DNA of 64,000 nucleotides. It comes from an uncultured Nocardiaceae bacterium (GTDB taxonomy: Bacteria; Actinomycetota; Actinomycetes; Mycobacteriales; Mycobacteriaceae). Under the pieces are notes generated by a model. The model did no database searches, was not told where the DNA came from, and worked only from the letters and a program-made list of their open reading frames with translations. Numbering within the stretch: position 1 is the stretch's first letter; the number at the start of each line of letters is the position of its first letter. A program made the translations under genes and the position numbers. Where the stretch lies: assembly GCA_936936565.1 (NCBI GenBank), contig CAKZIX010000119.1, forward strand, positions 17,189-81,188, written 5' to 3'. Shown piece after piece: positions 31,670-39,429 of the stretch.

Positions 31670-33094
31670 TTGCCACCGCTCGCCAAAGGCCAGAACGGCC
31701 CGCTCAACGCCAACGATGTCGTCGTCTCGGTAGAGCTCAGTACGCCCGCAGACCTCTCCGGGCTGCTGGTCACCGAGACGGGGAAGGTGCGCAGCGACGC
31801 CGACTTCGTCTTCTTCAACCAGCCGAGCGGACCTGGGGTCAACCTGCAACCCGGCGCCCCGGGTCAGCCTGCGTCGCTTGCGGTTTCGCTGGGCGGGGTG
31901 CCGGCGGACATCGCCCAGGTGCGCGCGGTGATCACCCTGGAGGACGCATCGAGCAGCTTCGGCCGGTTCGCACCGCCGATCGCGCGGGTCCACGACAATG
32001 CCGGGCAACTGCTCTACGAGTACCGCATCGACGGCCTCAACACCGAGTCCGTCGTCATCGCGATGGAGCTGTACCGGCGCCAGGGCGCGTGGAAGGTGCG
32101 GGCCGTCGGTCAGGGGTACGCCGGCGGGTTCGCCGATCTGGTCACCGATCACGGCGTGAGCGTGGACGAGTCGCCGGCCCCCGCGGCAACCGCCGCCACC
32201 CCGCCTCCGCCGTCGAGCTACCCGCAGGACGCGCCGACCCAGATGGCCGGCAACTACCCGCCGCCGCCCGCCTACCCGCCGGCCCCGCCCGCACAGGGCG
32301 GCTACCCGCCCGCCCCCGCCGGCTATCCGCCCGCACCGCCCGCATCGGGCGGGTACCCACCGGCTCCCGCCGGCTATCCGCCGGCACCGCCCGCACCTGG
32401 CGGTTACCCACCCGCACCGCCGGCGCAGGGCTACCCGCCGGCCGCACCGCCGCCCCCGCCACCCGCCGCTCCGGCGCCGGCTGCCGGCGGCGAGGTGAGC
32501 CTGACGAAGAACCGTCCGGTCAGCCTCACCAAGGGCCAGCGCGTCACGCTGAAGAAGGACGGCGGCGTCGCGCTCACCTACGTGAAGATGGGCCTGGGCT
32601 GGGATCCGGTGAAGACGCGCGGCATGTTCGGCAACCGCACGCCCGACGTCGACCTCGACGCGTCGGCAATCATGTTCGCGGACAACCAGATCGTCGACAT
32701 CGCCTACTACGGCCAGCTGCGCTCGAAGGATGGCTCGGTCCATCACCAGGGCGACAACCTCACCGGTGAGGGCGAGGGCGACGACGAGGTGATTCTGGTC
32801 GACCTCACCCGCGTGCCCGCACACGTCGGCACGGTGATGTTCATCGTCACCTCCTACAAGGGGCACCAGTTCTCGCAACTGCAGAACGCCTTCGTGCGCC
32901 TCGTCGACGGCACCAACAACGCCGAACTCGCGCGCTACACCCTCGAGGGTACGAACATGGCGTACACGGGCATGGTGATGGCGAAGGTGTACCGCCAGGG
33001 GGCGGACTGGAAGATGCAGGCACTCGGCGAGGGCATGCAGGCCAAACATCCGGGCGAGGCTGCACCGCAGCTCGGCCGGTTCCTGAACAACTAG
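31670..33094 (+). CDS. Double TerD-domain protein with YPPAP-repeat linker
   Basis: A 474-residue protein. The start is the TTG at 31670 (LPPLAKGQNGPL, the usual TerD-family opening) with AAGGA upstream. Residues 1-145 are a TerD-like domain that lacks the DLDASA and GEGEGDDE calcium ligands. A linker of about 110 residues repeats GGYPPAPAGYPPAPP. Residues about 280-474 are a full TerD domain with VDLDASA and LTGEGEGDDEVILVDL, followed by GMVMAKVYRQGADWKMQALGEG. One domain should bind Ca2+ and the other not. It is the first gene of a two-gene TerD tail after the synthesis genes. Confidence 0.9.
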   Translation: MPPLAKGQNGPLNANDVVVSVELSTPADLSGLLVTETGKVRSDADFVFFNQPSGPGVNLQPGAPGQPASLAVSLGGVPADIAQVRAVITLEDASSSFGRFAPPIARVHDNAGQLLYEYRIDGLNTESVVIAMELYRRQGAWKVRAVGQGYAGGFADLVTDHGVSVDESPAPAATAATPPPPSSYPQDAPTQMAGNYPPPPAYPPAPPAQGGYPPAPAGYPPAPPASGGYPPAPAGYPPAPPAPGGYPPAPPAQGYPPAAPPPPPPAAPAPAAGGEVSLTKNRPVSLTKGQRVTLKKDGGVALTYVKMGLGWDPVKTRGMFGNRTPDVDLDASAIMFADNQIVDIAYYGQLRSKDGSVHHQGDNLTGEGEGDDEVILVDLTRVPAHVGTVMFIVTSYKGHQFSQLQNAFVRLVDGTNNAELARYTLEGTNMAYTGMVMAKVYRQGADWKMQALGEGMQAKHPGEAAPQLGRFLNN

Positions 33095-33103
33095 GGGCCG
33101 CGC

Positions 33104-34636
33104 GTGGCACGACAACTGAAACCAGGCGAGAACACACCGCTGGACCAGCGGGTGGTGCGGTTTGCCGTGTCGGCCACCGCAAAGCTGGAGCTGTCCGCCC
33201 TGGTCGCCGACCGCGAGCTGCGCGCAATCAGCTCGAACGAGTACGTGTACTTCAACCGTCCGACCACCGCCGGAATCCGCCTGACCGACGCCGGGATCTT
33301 CTTGTATCTCGACGAGATTCGGCCGGATGCCGCGGTGGTGTTGTGTTGTGCCAGCTCGGAATCCGGTCGCATCGTCGGCGCGGTGCGCACCGGGCTGCTG
33401 GATCCCGACGGCAACCCCGTCGCCGAGTTCGACGTCCCGATGCACGGCACCGAAGCCGCGTTGTTGTGCTGGGAGGTGTACCGCCGCGGCGACAGCTGGA
33501 AGGTGCGCGCACTCGGTCAGGGCTACGACGGCGGCCTGGCGCAGCTGCTCACCGAGCACGGTGTGGAGGTGGCGGCGCCGCCGCCGGCACCGGCTGCTGC
33601 GGCGCCGCAGCAGCATGGGCTCACCATCGAGCCGTTCGACGGAACCGGTGCGCTGGAACGGATCTGGATGATCTACGAGGACGCCGCGCGGTCCGCGGCC
33701 TCGTTCGTGTCGAGCCGCGACTACGCCATGAACCGGCTCGACAGCGACCTCTCGGCCGCGGTCGCCGACCCGGCCACCCGCAACAACTCCCACCTCGCGC
33801 AGGAGGAGGCCCGCCGGCGCGCGGACGAGTTGGTGGCCACCGCCCGGCAGCGGCACGAGGCCGACTGTGCGCACCTGACCGCCGAACTCGAGACGGTCGA
33901 TCCGGCGCTGCCGCGCTCCATGGCGTCCTGGAATTCTCACGTGTGGTCCACGCCCACGCCGGAACTGGTTGCGGCCGATGGCATTCGGATCGGCGAGCTG
34001 TCCGCGCCGGACCGCAGCCCGGTGCGCATCCCGTTCTGCGTACCGTTCCCGCCGATGCGCCCGATCTGGGTGAACTCGACGGTGGCCAGCGCCGCGCTGC
34101 CCGTCGTCGGCGCCTTGCTGCTGCGCATGCTGGCCGCCGCCCCCGGCACCAAGCTCGACGTGATCGACCTCGGCAACGCTCTGGAACCCATTGTGGCGCA
34201 ACTGGAACCGTTGCTCGCCGGGCCCGTGGTCACCGACCACTACGAGGTGTCCGCCCGCATCGAGTCGATCATCACCGCGGCCGACCTGGCCGCGATGGCC
34301 ATCGATTCGGGTACCGACCTCACCAAGCCGCCACCACGAATCGTGGTGGTCGCCGACTTCCCCTACGGCCTGCACGCCGAAGACGCGATGCGCCTGATGC
34401 AGTTGACCACCTACGGTCCCACGCTCGGCTGGTCGGTGCTCATCGTCGGCGACGACATCGAACAGTCAGAGCGCGCGTTCGCCCAGTTCGCCGATGCCAG
34501 CCAACACATTCCGACCGTCGGGCTGAACAAGGTGCTCGACCCATGGACGCGCAACGAATGGGACTTCGTGCCCGACGTGGTACCTGCCGACCCGGCTTTC
34601 GCCGCGCGCGCCTTCGGCACCCTGCTGGGCGGCTGA
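33104..34636 (+). CDS. TerD-like domain fused to a P-loop-less FtsK/HerA-like domain
   Basis: A 510-residue protein nine bases after the double-TerD gene. Residues 1-155 are a TerD-like beta fold (MARQLKPGENTPLDQRVVRF to GQGYDGGLAQLLTEHGVEV) without calcium ligands. Residues 170-280 are helical. The last 220 residues show strands in FtsK order: VNSTVASAALPVVGALLLRML where Walker A would be, KLDVIDLGN, then a Walker B-like RIVVVADFPYGLH and WSVLIVGDD. The GxxGxGK loop is absent, so ATP hydrolysis is unlikely. FtsK-like domains fused to TerD have been noted in Ter systems. The fold assignment for the C-terminal part is my inference. Confidence 0.75.
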   Translation: MARQLKPGENTPLDQRVVRFAVSATAKLELSALVADRELRAISSNEYVYFNRPTTAGIRLTDAGIFLYLDEIRPDAAVVLCCASSESGRIVGAVRTGLLDPDGNPVAEFDVPMHGTEAALLCWEVYRRGDSWKVRALGQGYDGGLAQLLTEHGVEVAAPPPAPAAAAPQQHGLTIEPFDGTGALERIWMIYEDAARSAASFVSSRDYAMNRLDSDLSAAVADPATRNNSHLAQEEARRRADELVATARQRHEADCAHLTAELETVDPALPRSMASWNSHVWSTPTPELVAADGIRIGELSAPDRSPVRIPFCVPFPPMRPIWVNSTVASAALPVVGALLLRMLAAAPGTKLDVIDLGNALEPIVAQLEPLLAGPVVTDHYEVSARIESIITAADLAAMAIDSGTDLTKPPPRIVVVADFPYGLHAEDAMRLMQLTTYGPTLGWSVLIVGDDIEQSERAFAQFADASQHIPTVGLNKVLDPWTRNEWDFVPDVVPADPAFAARAFGTLLGG

Positions 34637-35152
34637 GCGGTTCAGTAGTCGACTGCGCGGGCTGGGCACCCGTGCGAGTTGCTCGAGCAACCCGTCGGGC
34701 GCGTCCGGATTCCGCTACCGGCGCCCCGCGGTGCGGTTCGCGCCCAACTTTGCGCCTTGCGCCTGCAATTGCGGGCGCAAATCGGGCGCGAACATCTCGG
34801 CTCTGCGTGACCGAACTTGCCTGCCATAGTGGCAATTCGGTTGCCGCGGCAACGGCGGTTGCGCCCGCAACGACCGTGATACCGACGGCGACCGCGGCAT
34901 CAGATGCAACCAGCGACGCCGCATCAGCGCGGCCGTGCATGCCTGCGGCCACCACCGAAATGCCCATGCCCGCAAGCGCGCCAAGCCGGCGACGCTGGGC
35001 CGCCGGAAAGTGCACCGCACCCGCACGAGATGACGTCGCGACTGGCCCTCGTTCCCGCACACGTTTCGGGTCCCCGCACACCTTTCAGCACGCGAAAAGG
35101 TGTGCGGGGCGCGCTTACCTGTGCGGGACCGGACGTCGGTCGCTGCGGCGGG
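34637..35152. other. Convergent intergenic region with hairpin
   Basis: I find no gene with a ribosome site. A minus-strand frame around 34720-35060 encodes a hydrophobic Ala/Val-rich stretch but has no credible start. At 35072-35109 CCCCGCACACCTTT pairs with AAAGGTGTGCGGGG, a likely bidirectional terminator between the TerD-fusion gene and the AIM24 genes. A related CCCGCACACGTTTC lies at 35054. Confidence 0.6.
35072..35109. terminator. Bidirectional hairpin terminator
   Basis: A perfect 14-bp stem, CCCCGCACACCTTT with its complement, over a 10-nt loop, located between convergent genes (34636 and 35153). Confidence 0.65.
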
Positions 35153-35905
35153 TCAGTACTGGTTCTGGGCGATCCGGGCGCCGATGCTCTGGTGCAGCGA
35201 CTGCAGACCGGGCACGCCCAGCGCCGTCGTCTCCGACTCGATGTGGCGCACCAGGTGATGATCGTTGAGCACCTTCTCGCTCGACTGGATGAGCACCGTA
35301 CCGGCGCCGGTGAAGTCGAACTGGCGCTCCTCACCGGAGGTCATGCCGAGGAATCCTTGTGCGGCACCGAGGAAGCCCTGCATCCAGCCGGCGTCGAAAT
35401 GATGCGACGGCGACGGGCAGTCCGCCCAGCCGACCAGCGCCTGCGGGTCGATGCGCAGCGGCGGCTCGGCAAACATGACCGGACCGTTACTGGACGCGAG
35501 GAACTTTCCGGTGCCCAGCAGGGTCAGGAAGCCTGGGACGATCGACTGCTTCAACGCCAAACCCGGTTCGAACGCAAGCAGATTCGCCGCGCGGATGGTG
35601 AGGTTGCCGTTGTCGAGATCGTAGGAGTTGATGTTGTAGCCGCGGTCGCCCAAGATCACCTTGCCGTGGCCTTGAGCCACTACCCAGTCGCTCGCGTACA
35701 GCGGCGAGCTGAACCGTTGGGCCGCCATGGCGGACAACGTGGTTCGCGACAGCGGCTCGAAGTTCACCTGCCCGTAGTACGCGATCATCGCGCCCTTCTG
35801 GGTGAACCATGGGTTGCCGGAGATGTCGATGGTGAACGCGTAGTCGTTGCCGGGCACGTTGTCGTTGGGCGGCAACGAATTCGGGTTGTGAATCGTGATC
35901 GTCAT
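35153..35905 (-). CDS. AIM24-family protein (third of three)
   Basis: A 250-residue beta-rich protein of the AIM24 (TIGR00266/DUF124-like) family. It starts MTITIHNPNSLPPNDNVPGN at 35905 with an AGGAGC ribosome site. Family features are GNPWFTQKGAMIAYYGQVNF, VAQGHGKVILGDRGYNI, a long single-stranded beta-helix-like body and AGTGTVLIQSSEKVL-type closing (here GAGTVLIQSSEKVL). The bacterial function is unknown; the yeast homologue is a mitochondrial organisation protein. The C-terminal 30 residues (GVPGLQSLHQSIGARIAQ) extend beyond the usual end. It lies 8 bp after the second AIM24 gene. Confidence 0.85.
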   Translation of the reverse strand: MTITIHNPNSLPPNDNVPGNDYAFTIDISGNPWFTQKGAMIAYYGQVNFEPLSRTTLSAMAAQRFSSPLYASDWVVAQGHGKVILGDRGYNINSYDLDNGNLTIRAANLLAFEPGLALKQSIVPGFLTLLGTGKFLASSNGPVMFAEPPLRIDPQALVGWADCPSPSHHFDAGWMQGFLGAAQGFLGMTSGEERQFDFTGAGTVLIQSSEKVLNDHHLVRHIESETTALGVPGLQSLHQSIGARIAQNQY

Positions 35906-35913
35906 TGCCGCTC

Positions 35914-36585
35914 CTAAAACTTCTGCTCGGAGGCTTGGACCCACACCTGGCCCTGGCCGGTCAGTTTCAGCTGGATCGCCTCGCCCGAACCCTTGCCGAC
36001 GGCATCGCGCCAGCCGACGTTGCTCGAGATGTCGACCTGGATGTGCCCGAGATGCCCGACGTAGGCCTGCGGGTCCACCACCACCGGATTGTTGCCCACC
36101 GGCAGCGAGATCGTGCCGCCGTGGGACAGGATCGCCACCTGCCCTTGACCGTTGACCTGCGTGGTGAACATGCCCTGCCCGGTCATGGCGCCACGCACCG
36201 CGCCCCGCAGGCCACCCTGCTGAAACAGCGGCACCACCGAGGTCTGCAAGAATTGATCGTGCGCGAGCAACCGTGACGCTTCGATCGAAAGCGTTTGCCC
36301 GCCTTGCATATTCACGACATCGACGTGCAGGCCGGCGTGCCCGTAGAACACTTCGCCGTGCCCCTCGGCGGCCATCATCGCCACGTGCTCGCCGCTCATC
36401 ATGCGTCCGGCCATGCCCATCATGGCGCCCATGCCCGGCATCGCACCGGCGCCACCGCCCATGGTGTGCGGCACGAAGTGCACGTCGCCGGTGTAATAGA
36501 GCATCGCGCCCTTGCGCGCAAGCACGCTCTGCCCGGGCGCCACGGCCGCCTTGACGACCTTGCTGTTGACCTTCTCGATCGGCAT
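35914..36585 (-). CDS. AIM24-family protein with Met/Gly-rich loop (second of three)
   Basis: A 223-residue AIM24 protein starting MPIEKVNSKVVKAAVAPGQS at 36585, with GGAG eight bases upstream. Core motifs are VLARKGAMLYYTGDV, AAEGHGEVFYGHAG, MTGQGMFTTQVNGQGQVAIL and a C-terminal GQGQVWVQASEQKF. A Met/Gly-rich insertion (GGGAGAMPGMGAMMGMAGRM) near residues 43-65 is unusual and could bind metal or sit in a membrane. It ends 8 bp before the third AIM24 gene. Upstream lies the 84-bp tandem repeat array. Confidence 0.87.
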   Translation of the reverse strand: MPIEKVNSKVVKAAVAPGQSVLARKGAMLYYTGDVHFVPHTMGGGAGAMPGMGAMMGMAGRMMSGEHVAMMAAEGHGEVFYGHAGLHVDVVNMQGGQTLSIEASRLLAHDQFLQTSVVPLFQQGGLRGAVRGAMTGQGMFTTQVNGQGQVAILSHGGTISLPVGNNPVVVDPQAYVGHLGHIQVDISSNVGWRDAVGKGSGEAIQLKLTGQGQVWVQASEQKF

Positions 36586-36607
36586 CAAACACACTCCGAT
36601 AGCTGAC

Positions 36608-36990
36608 GTTCGCGGCGCGTCGCCGCGTCTGGACTGAGGAGCGAACCGCGTTCCCACCGCGTCGCGCGGTCTACACCCAGGAACAACCCGCGTTCGCGGC
36701 GCGTCGCTCGGTCTGGACCGAAGAACGAACCGCGTTCCCACCGCGTCGCGCGGTCTGCACCCAGGAACGACTCACGTTCGCGGCGCGTCGCTTGGTCTGG
36801 ACTGAAGAACGAACCGCGTTCCCACCGCGTCGCGCGCTCTACACCCAGGAACGACCCGCGTTCGCGGCGCGTCGCTCGGTCTGGACCGAAGAACGACCCG
36901 CGTTCCCACCGCGTCGCGCGGTCTACCCCCAGGAACAACCCGCGTTCGCGGCGCGTCGCTCGGTCTGGACCGAGGAGCGCATCGCGAGCG
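36608..36990. repeat. Tandem repeat, 84-bp period, 4.5 copies
   Basis: GTTCGCGGCGCGTCG recurs at 36608, 36692, 36776, 36860 and 36944, exactly 84 bp apart. Each unit contains two 42-bp half-units (GTTCGCGGCGCGTCG... and GTTCCCACCGCGTCG...). It fills most of the 478-bp gap between AIM24 genes. The minus strand would read as repeating ERGSFFGPDRATR, but start and ribosome-site signals are lacking, so I do not call it coding. The rest of 36586-37063 holds nothing else I recognise. Confidence 0.93.
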
Positions 36991-37063
36991 CCAGCGAGCG
37001 GAGCGACGAGGGAAGACCGAGCGGGAAGCGCCGCGAACCCGTCCGAGCGGAGCGAGGACAGTG

Positions 37064-37690
37064 TCACTGCCGCTCCGCGGGCTGGATGTAGACGACGCCC
37101 TGCCCGTCGAAGCGCAGCGAGAACATTTCGCCGCTGCCGCCGCCGATGGCCGAGCGCCAGGTGATGTCGGTGATGAAGCTCTGGTTGAGCTGACCGCGAT
37201 AACCGATGAACGCGTCGGGGTCCACGATCAGCGGGAACTGCGGGCTCACCTCCAGCCCGATCGGCGGGCCGCCGGCCGACAGCACGGCCACCTGCCCCAT
37301 ACCCGTCACCGTCGTGGTGAACAGGCCCTGGCCGGTGCTGGCACCGCGCAGGCCGGAGAATTTGATGTCGGTACGAAGGTTGCCGTGGTAGGCGAGCAGC
37401 TGTGACGACTCGACCGCCAGCGTGTCGTTCTGCAGGTCGATGATCGTGATCTCCTGGGCGTCGACCGCAAAGTACACGCGGCCCTGCCCGGTGACATTCA
37501 TCAGCTTCAGCGACTCGCCGGTGGCCTTGCGCTTGAGCCCGGCCATGAAACCTTCGCCACCGCCCATACCGGCGCTCTTGAACTCCAGGTTGCCTTCGTA
37601 GGCAACCATCGACCCGGTGATGGCGCGCATCTGCTCACCCATCAGGTCTGCGACCAGCACGCGCTGGCCCTGCATATTCATCTGAACCAA
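37064..37690 (-). CDS. AIM24-family protein (first of three)
   Basis: A 208-residue AIM24 protein. The likely start is the TTG at 37690 (LVQMNMQGQRVLVADL) after AAGGG; an ATG at 37681 is the alternative. Motifs include GSMVAYEGNLEFKS, LMNVTGQGRVYFAVDAQEITI, TGQGLFTTTVTGMGQVAVLS and a closing FDGQGVVYIQPAERQ. It is the upstream member of the AIM24 trio and is separated from the second by the 84-bp repeat array. All three share the GQG...V-Q closing strand and probably arose by duplication. Confidence 0.87.
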   Translation of the reverse strand: MVQMNMQGQRVLVADLMGEQMRAITGSMVAYEGNLEFKSAGMGGGEGFMAGLKRKATGESLKLMNVTGQGRVYFAVDAQEITIIDLQNDTLAVESSQLLAYHGNLRTDIKFSGLRGASTGQGLFTTTVTGMGQVAVLSAGGPPIGLEVSPQFPLIVDPDAFIGYRGQLNQSFITDITWRSAIGGGSGEMFSLRFDGQGVVYIQPAERQ

Positions 37691-37851
37691 AGCGAAGCCC
37701 TTCGCTCGTCACGATCGCACCGCGCGTCATCCTGCCAGATGCGTGCGGTGCTGCACTGCCTCCTGAGACAGGTTCGAGACCGGCCTACCAGGTGTTAACC
37801 CGTCGGCCGGATTCGCACGACGGACGAGCGCGGAGCGCTCCGACAACGCCG

Positions 37852-39420
37852 TCAGCGCGCGGGCACGGGCACCGGTTCGGCGCGCACCGGCTCGGGCCGA
37901 CGTGGGCGCAGCCAGCCCGGAAACCAGGCCGGTGGGCTGTCGGGTGCACCGTCGAGCACGCCGCCGGCCGGATCGTCGACGTAGAACTGCCGGACGACGT
38001 CGAGATCCGGTCGATAGATCTCACGAATCACCAGCGCGCACAGGGCGATTACCGCGACGTCGCGGAGCAGCACGGTGGCCGTGAACCACTGTTCGGGCAG
38101 GCCCTTGTTGGACTCACCGAGGTAGTAATACATTCGCGGCACCCAGACGAGCGCGTCGATTGTCATCCACGCCAACAGGATTCGGCGATGCGGCAGGGCG
38201 AGCACGGCCAGCGGCACCAGCCACAACGAATACTGCGGGCTCCACACCTTGTTGGTCAGCAGGAAGCCGGCGACGACCAGGAACGCCAACTGCGCGACCC
38301 GTGGTCGGCGCGGCGCCGTCCACGCGAGATACCCGACACCGGCACACACACCGACGAACAGCAGCAGCGAAATTATGTTCAGCACAATGGGTTTCTCGGC
38401 GGCGGTGAGGGTGCCGTCGAAGCCCGGCCAGCCGGTGAACGATTTGACGACGTTGTAGACGGAATCCGGGTCCGCATGCCGGGCGGTGTTGAGCCGGAAG
38501 AATTCCCACCAGCCCTTCGGATACAACACGGCGATCGGCAGGTTCACCACCAGCCAGCCGGCGACGGCCCCGAGCAACGTCGACGTCCACGCCCGCATCC
38601 GGCCCGCGCGCAGGCACAGCACCAGCAGCGCACCCAACAGCAGCAACGGATACAGCTTGGTGGCCCCGCCGAGACCGAGCAGCACGCCGGCCAGCAGGGG
38701 CCGCCGCCGCGCCCACGCCAACAGCGCGCCCGCCGCGAAAGCCGTTGCGAGCGCGTCGAAATTGGTGAACGCGTGCACGAGCACCAGCGGGGAGGCGGCG
38801 ACCATCGCGGCGTCCCAGATGCGCCGTCCGCCGGCCAGCAGGGCCGATGCCCAGATGGTGGTGAGCCACGCCAGCGCCAATCCGAAAGCCACCACGTTGA
38901 AGTAGATGGCCACCTGAATGGCACCGGGCAGGAAGACCGCGGCATCCCATGCCTTCGCCACACGCATCGAAAGGTATTGGTAGAGACCGGAAATCACCGG
39001 ATACTCCATGTACCGCACCTGCGGATTGCCGTCGGCGTCCGGCTCGACCCACGATTTCTTGTACGGGAACGCCCCCTCGTGCAACTTTTCGGCGCCGTAC
39101 AGGGGCACCGTGTCCGAGTAGCACATGGCCACGTACTGCCGGTGGCCGCTCCAGTCCAGACCCATGCGGCCGTCGGCCGCCGGGGCCTGCTGGATGCACG
39201 CGGCCTTGCCGAACCAGCCGAGCGCGAGAAACACCACGCCGAGCAGAAACATCACCCGCAGCGGCGTAAAAAAGCCGGCACGGCCGATCAGTGCGTGCTT
39301 GCCGACCGGCCCGCCGACGACGCTGGACAATTCGGCAACCAACGGGTCGGAACGGCTGGGCAGATCCCGGCCGTCCAGGGACACCGCTGGGCCGACCCCG
39401 GAATCCTTGGCTTCCCCCAC
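37852..39420 (-). CDS. Membrane glycosyltransferase (GT87-like), Rv0051 counterpart
   Basis: A 522-residue polytopic membrane protein directly downstream of ponA (9-bp gap), matching the ponA1-Rv0051 order in M. tuberculosis. An N-terminal cytoplasmic segment of about 45 residues precedes TM1. The acidic periplasmic loop has YVAMCYSDTVPLYGAEKL and YMEYPVISGLYQYL. Later motifs are GGATKLYPLLLLGALL and LLTNKVWSPQYSLWLVPLAVLAL, shared with the paralogue at 20689. GT-C enzymes of this type use polyprenyl-phospho-sugars. Its tie to PonA points to envelope assembly at the growing pole or septum. The tail is Pro/Arg-rich. Confidence 0.85.
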   Translation of the reverse strand: MGEAKDSGVGPAVSLDGRDLPSRSDPLVAELSSVVGGPVGKHALIGRAGFFTPLRVMFLLGVVFLALGWFGKAACIQQAPAADGRMGLDWSGHRQYVAMCYSDTVPLYGAEKLHEGAFPYKKSWVEPDADGNPQVRYMEYPVISGLYQYLSMRVAKAWDAAVFLPGAIQVAIYFNVVAFGLALAWLTTIWASALLAGGRRIWDAAMVAASPLVLVHAFTNFDALATAFAAGALLAWARRRPLLAGVLLGLGGATKLYPLLLLGALLVLCLRAGRMRAWTSTLLGAVAGWLVVNLPIAVLYPKGWWEFFRLNTARHADPDSVYNVVKSFTGWPGFDGTLTAAEKPIVLNIISLLLFVGVCAGVGYLAWTAPRRPRVAQLAFLVVAGFLLTNKVWSPQYSLWLVPLAVLALPHRRILLAWMTIDALVWVPRMYYYLGESNKGLPEQWFTATVLLRDVAVIALCALVIREIYRPDLDVVRQFYVDDPAGGVLDGAPDSPPAWFPGWLRPRRPEPVRAEPVPVPAR

Positions 39421-39429
39421 CGCGCCAGG

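Noticed and set aside
31577..34375. 932-codon minus-strand frame across the two TerD-fusion genes
   Set aside because: A shadow of two well-supported plus-strand genes; long open antisense frames are expected at this GC.
34440..35081. Minus-strand frame with a hydrophobic Ala/Val stretch that looked like a membrane protein
   Set aside because: It overlaps the end of the TerD-fusion gene, has no ribosome site, and runs through the hairpin at 35072.
36585..37067. Minus-strand open frame of 160 codons across the 84-bp repeats
   Set aside because: No ribosome site or plausible start; the open frame follows from the repeat period being a multiple of three and from high GC.
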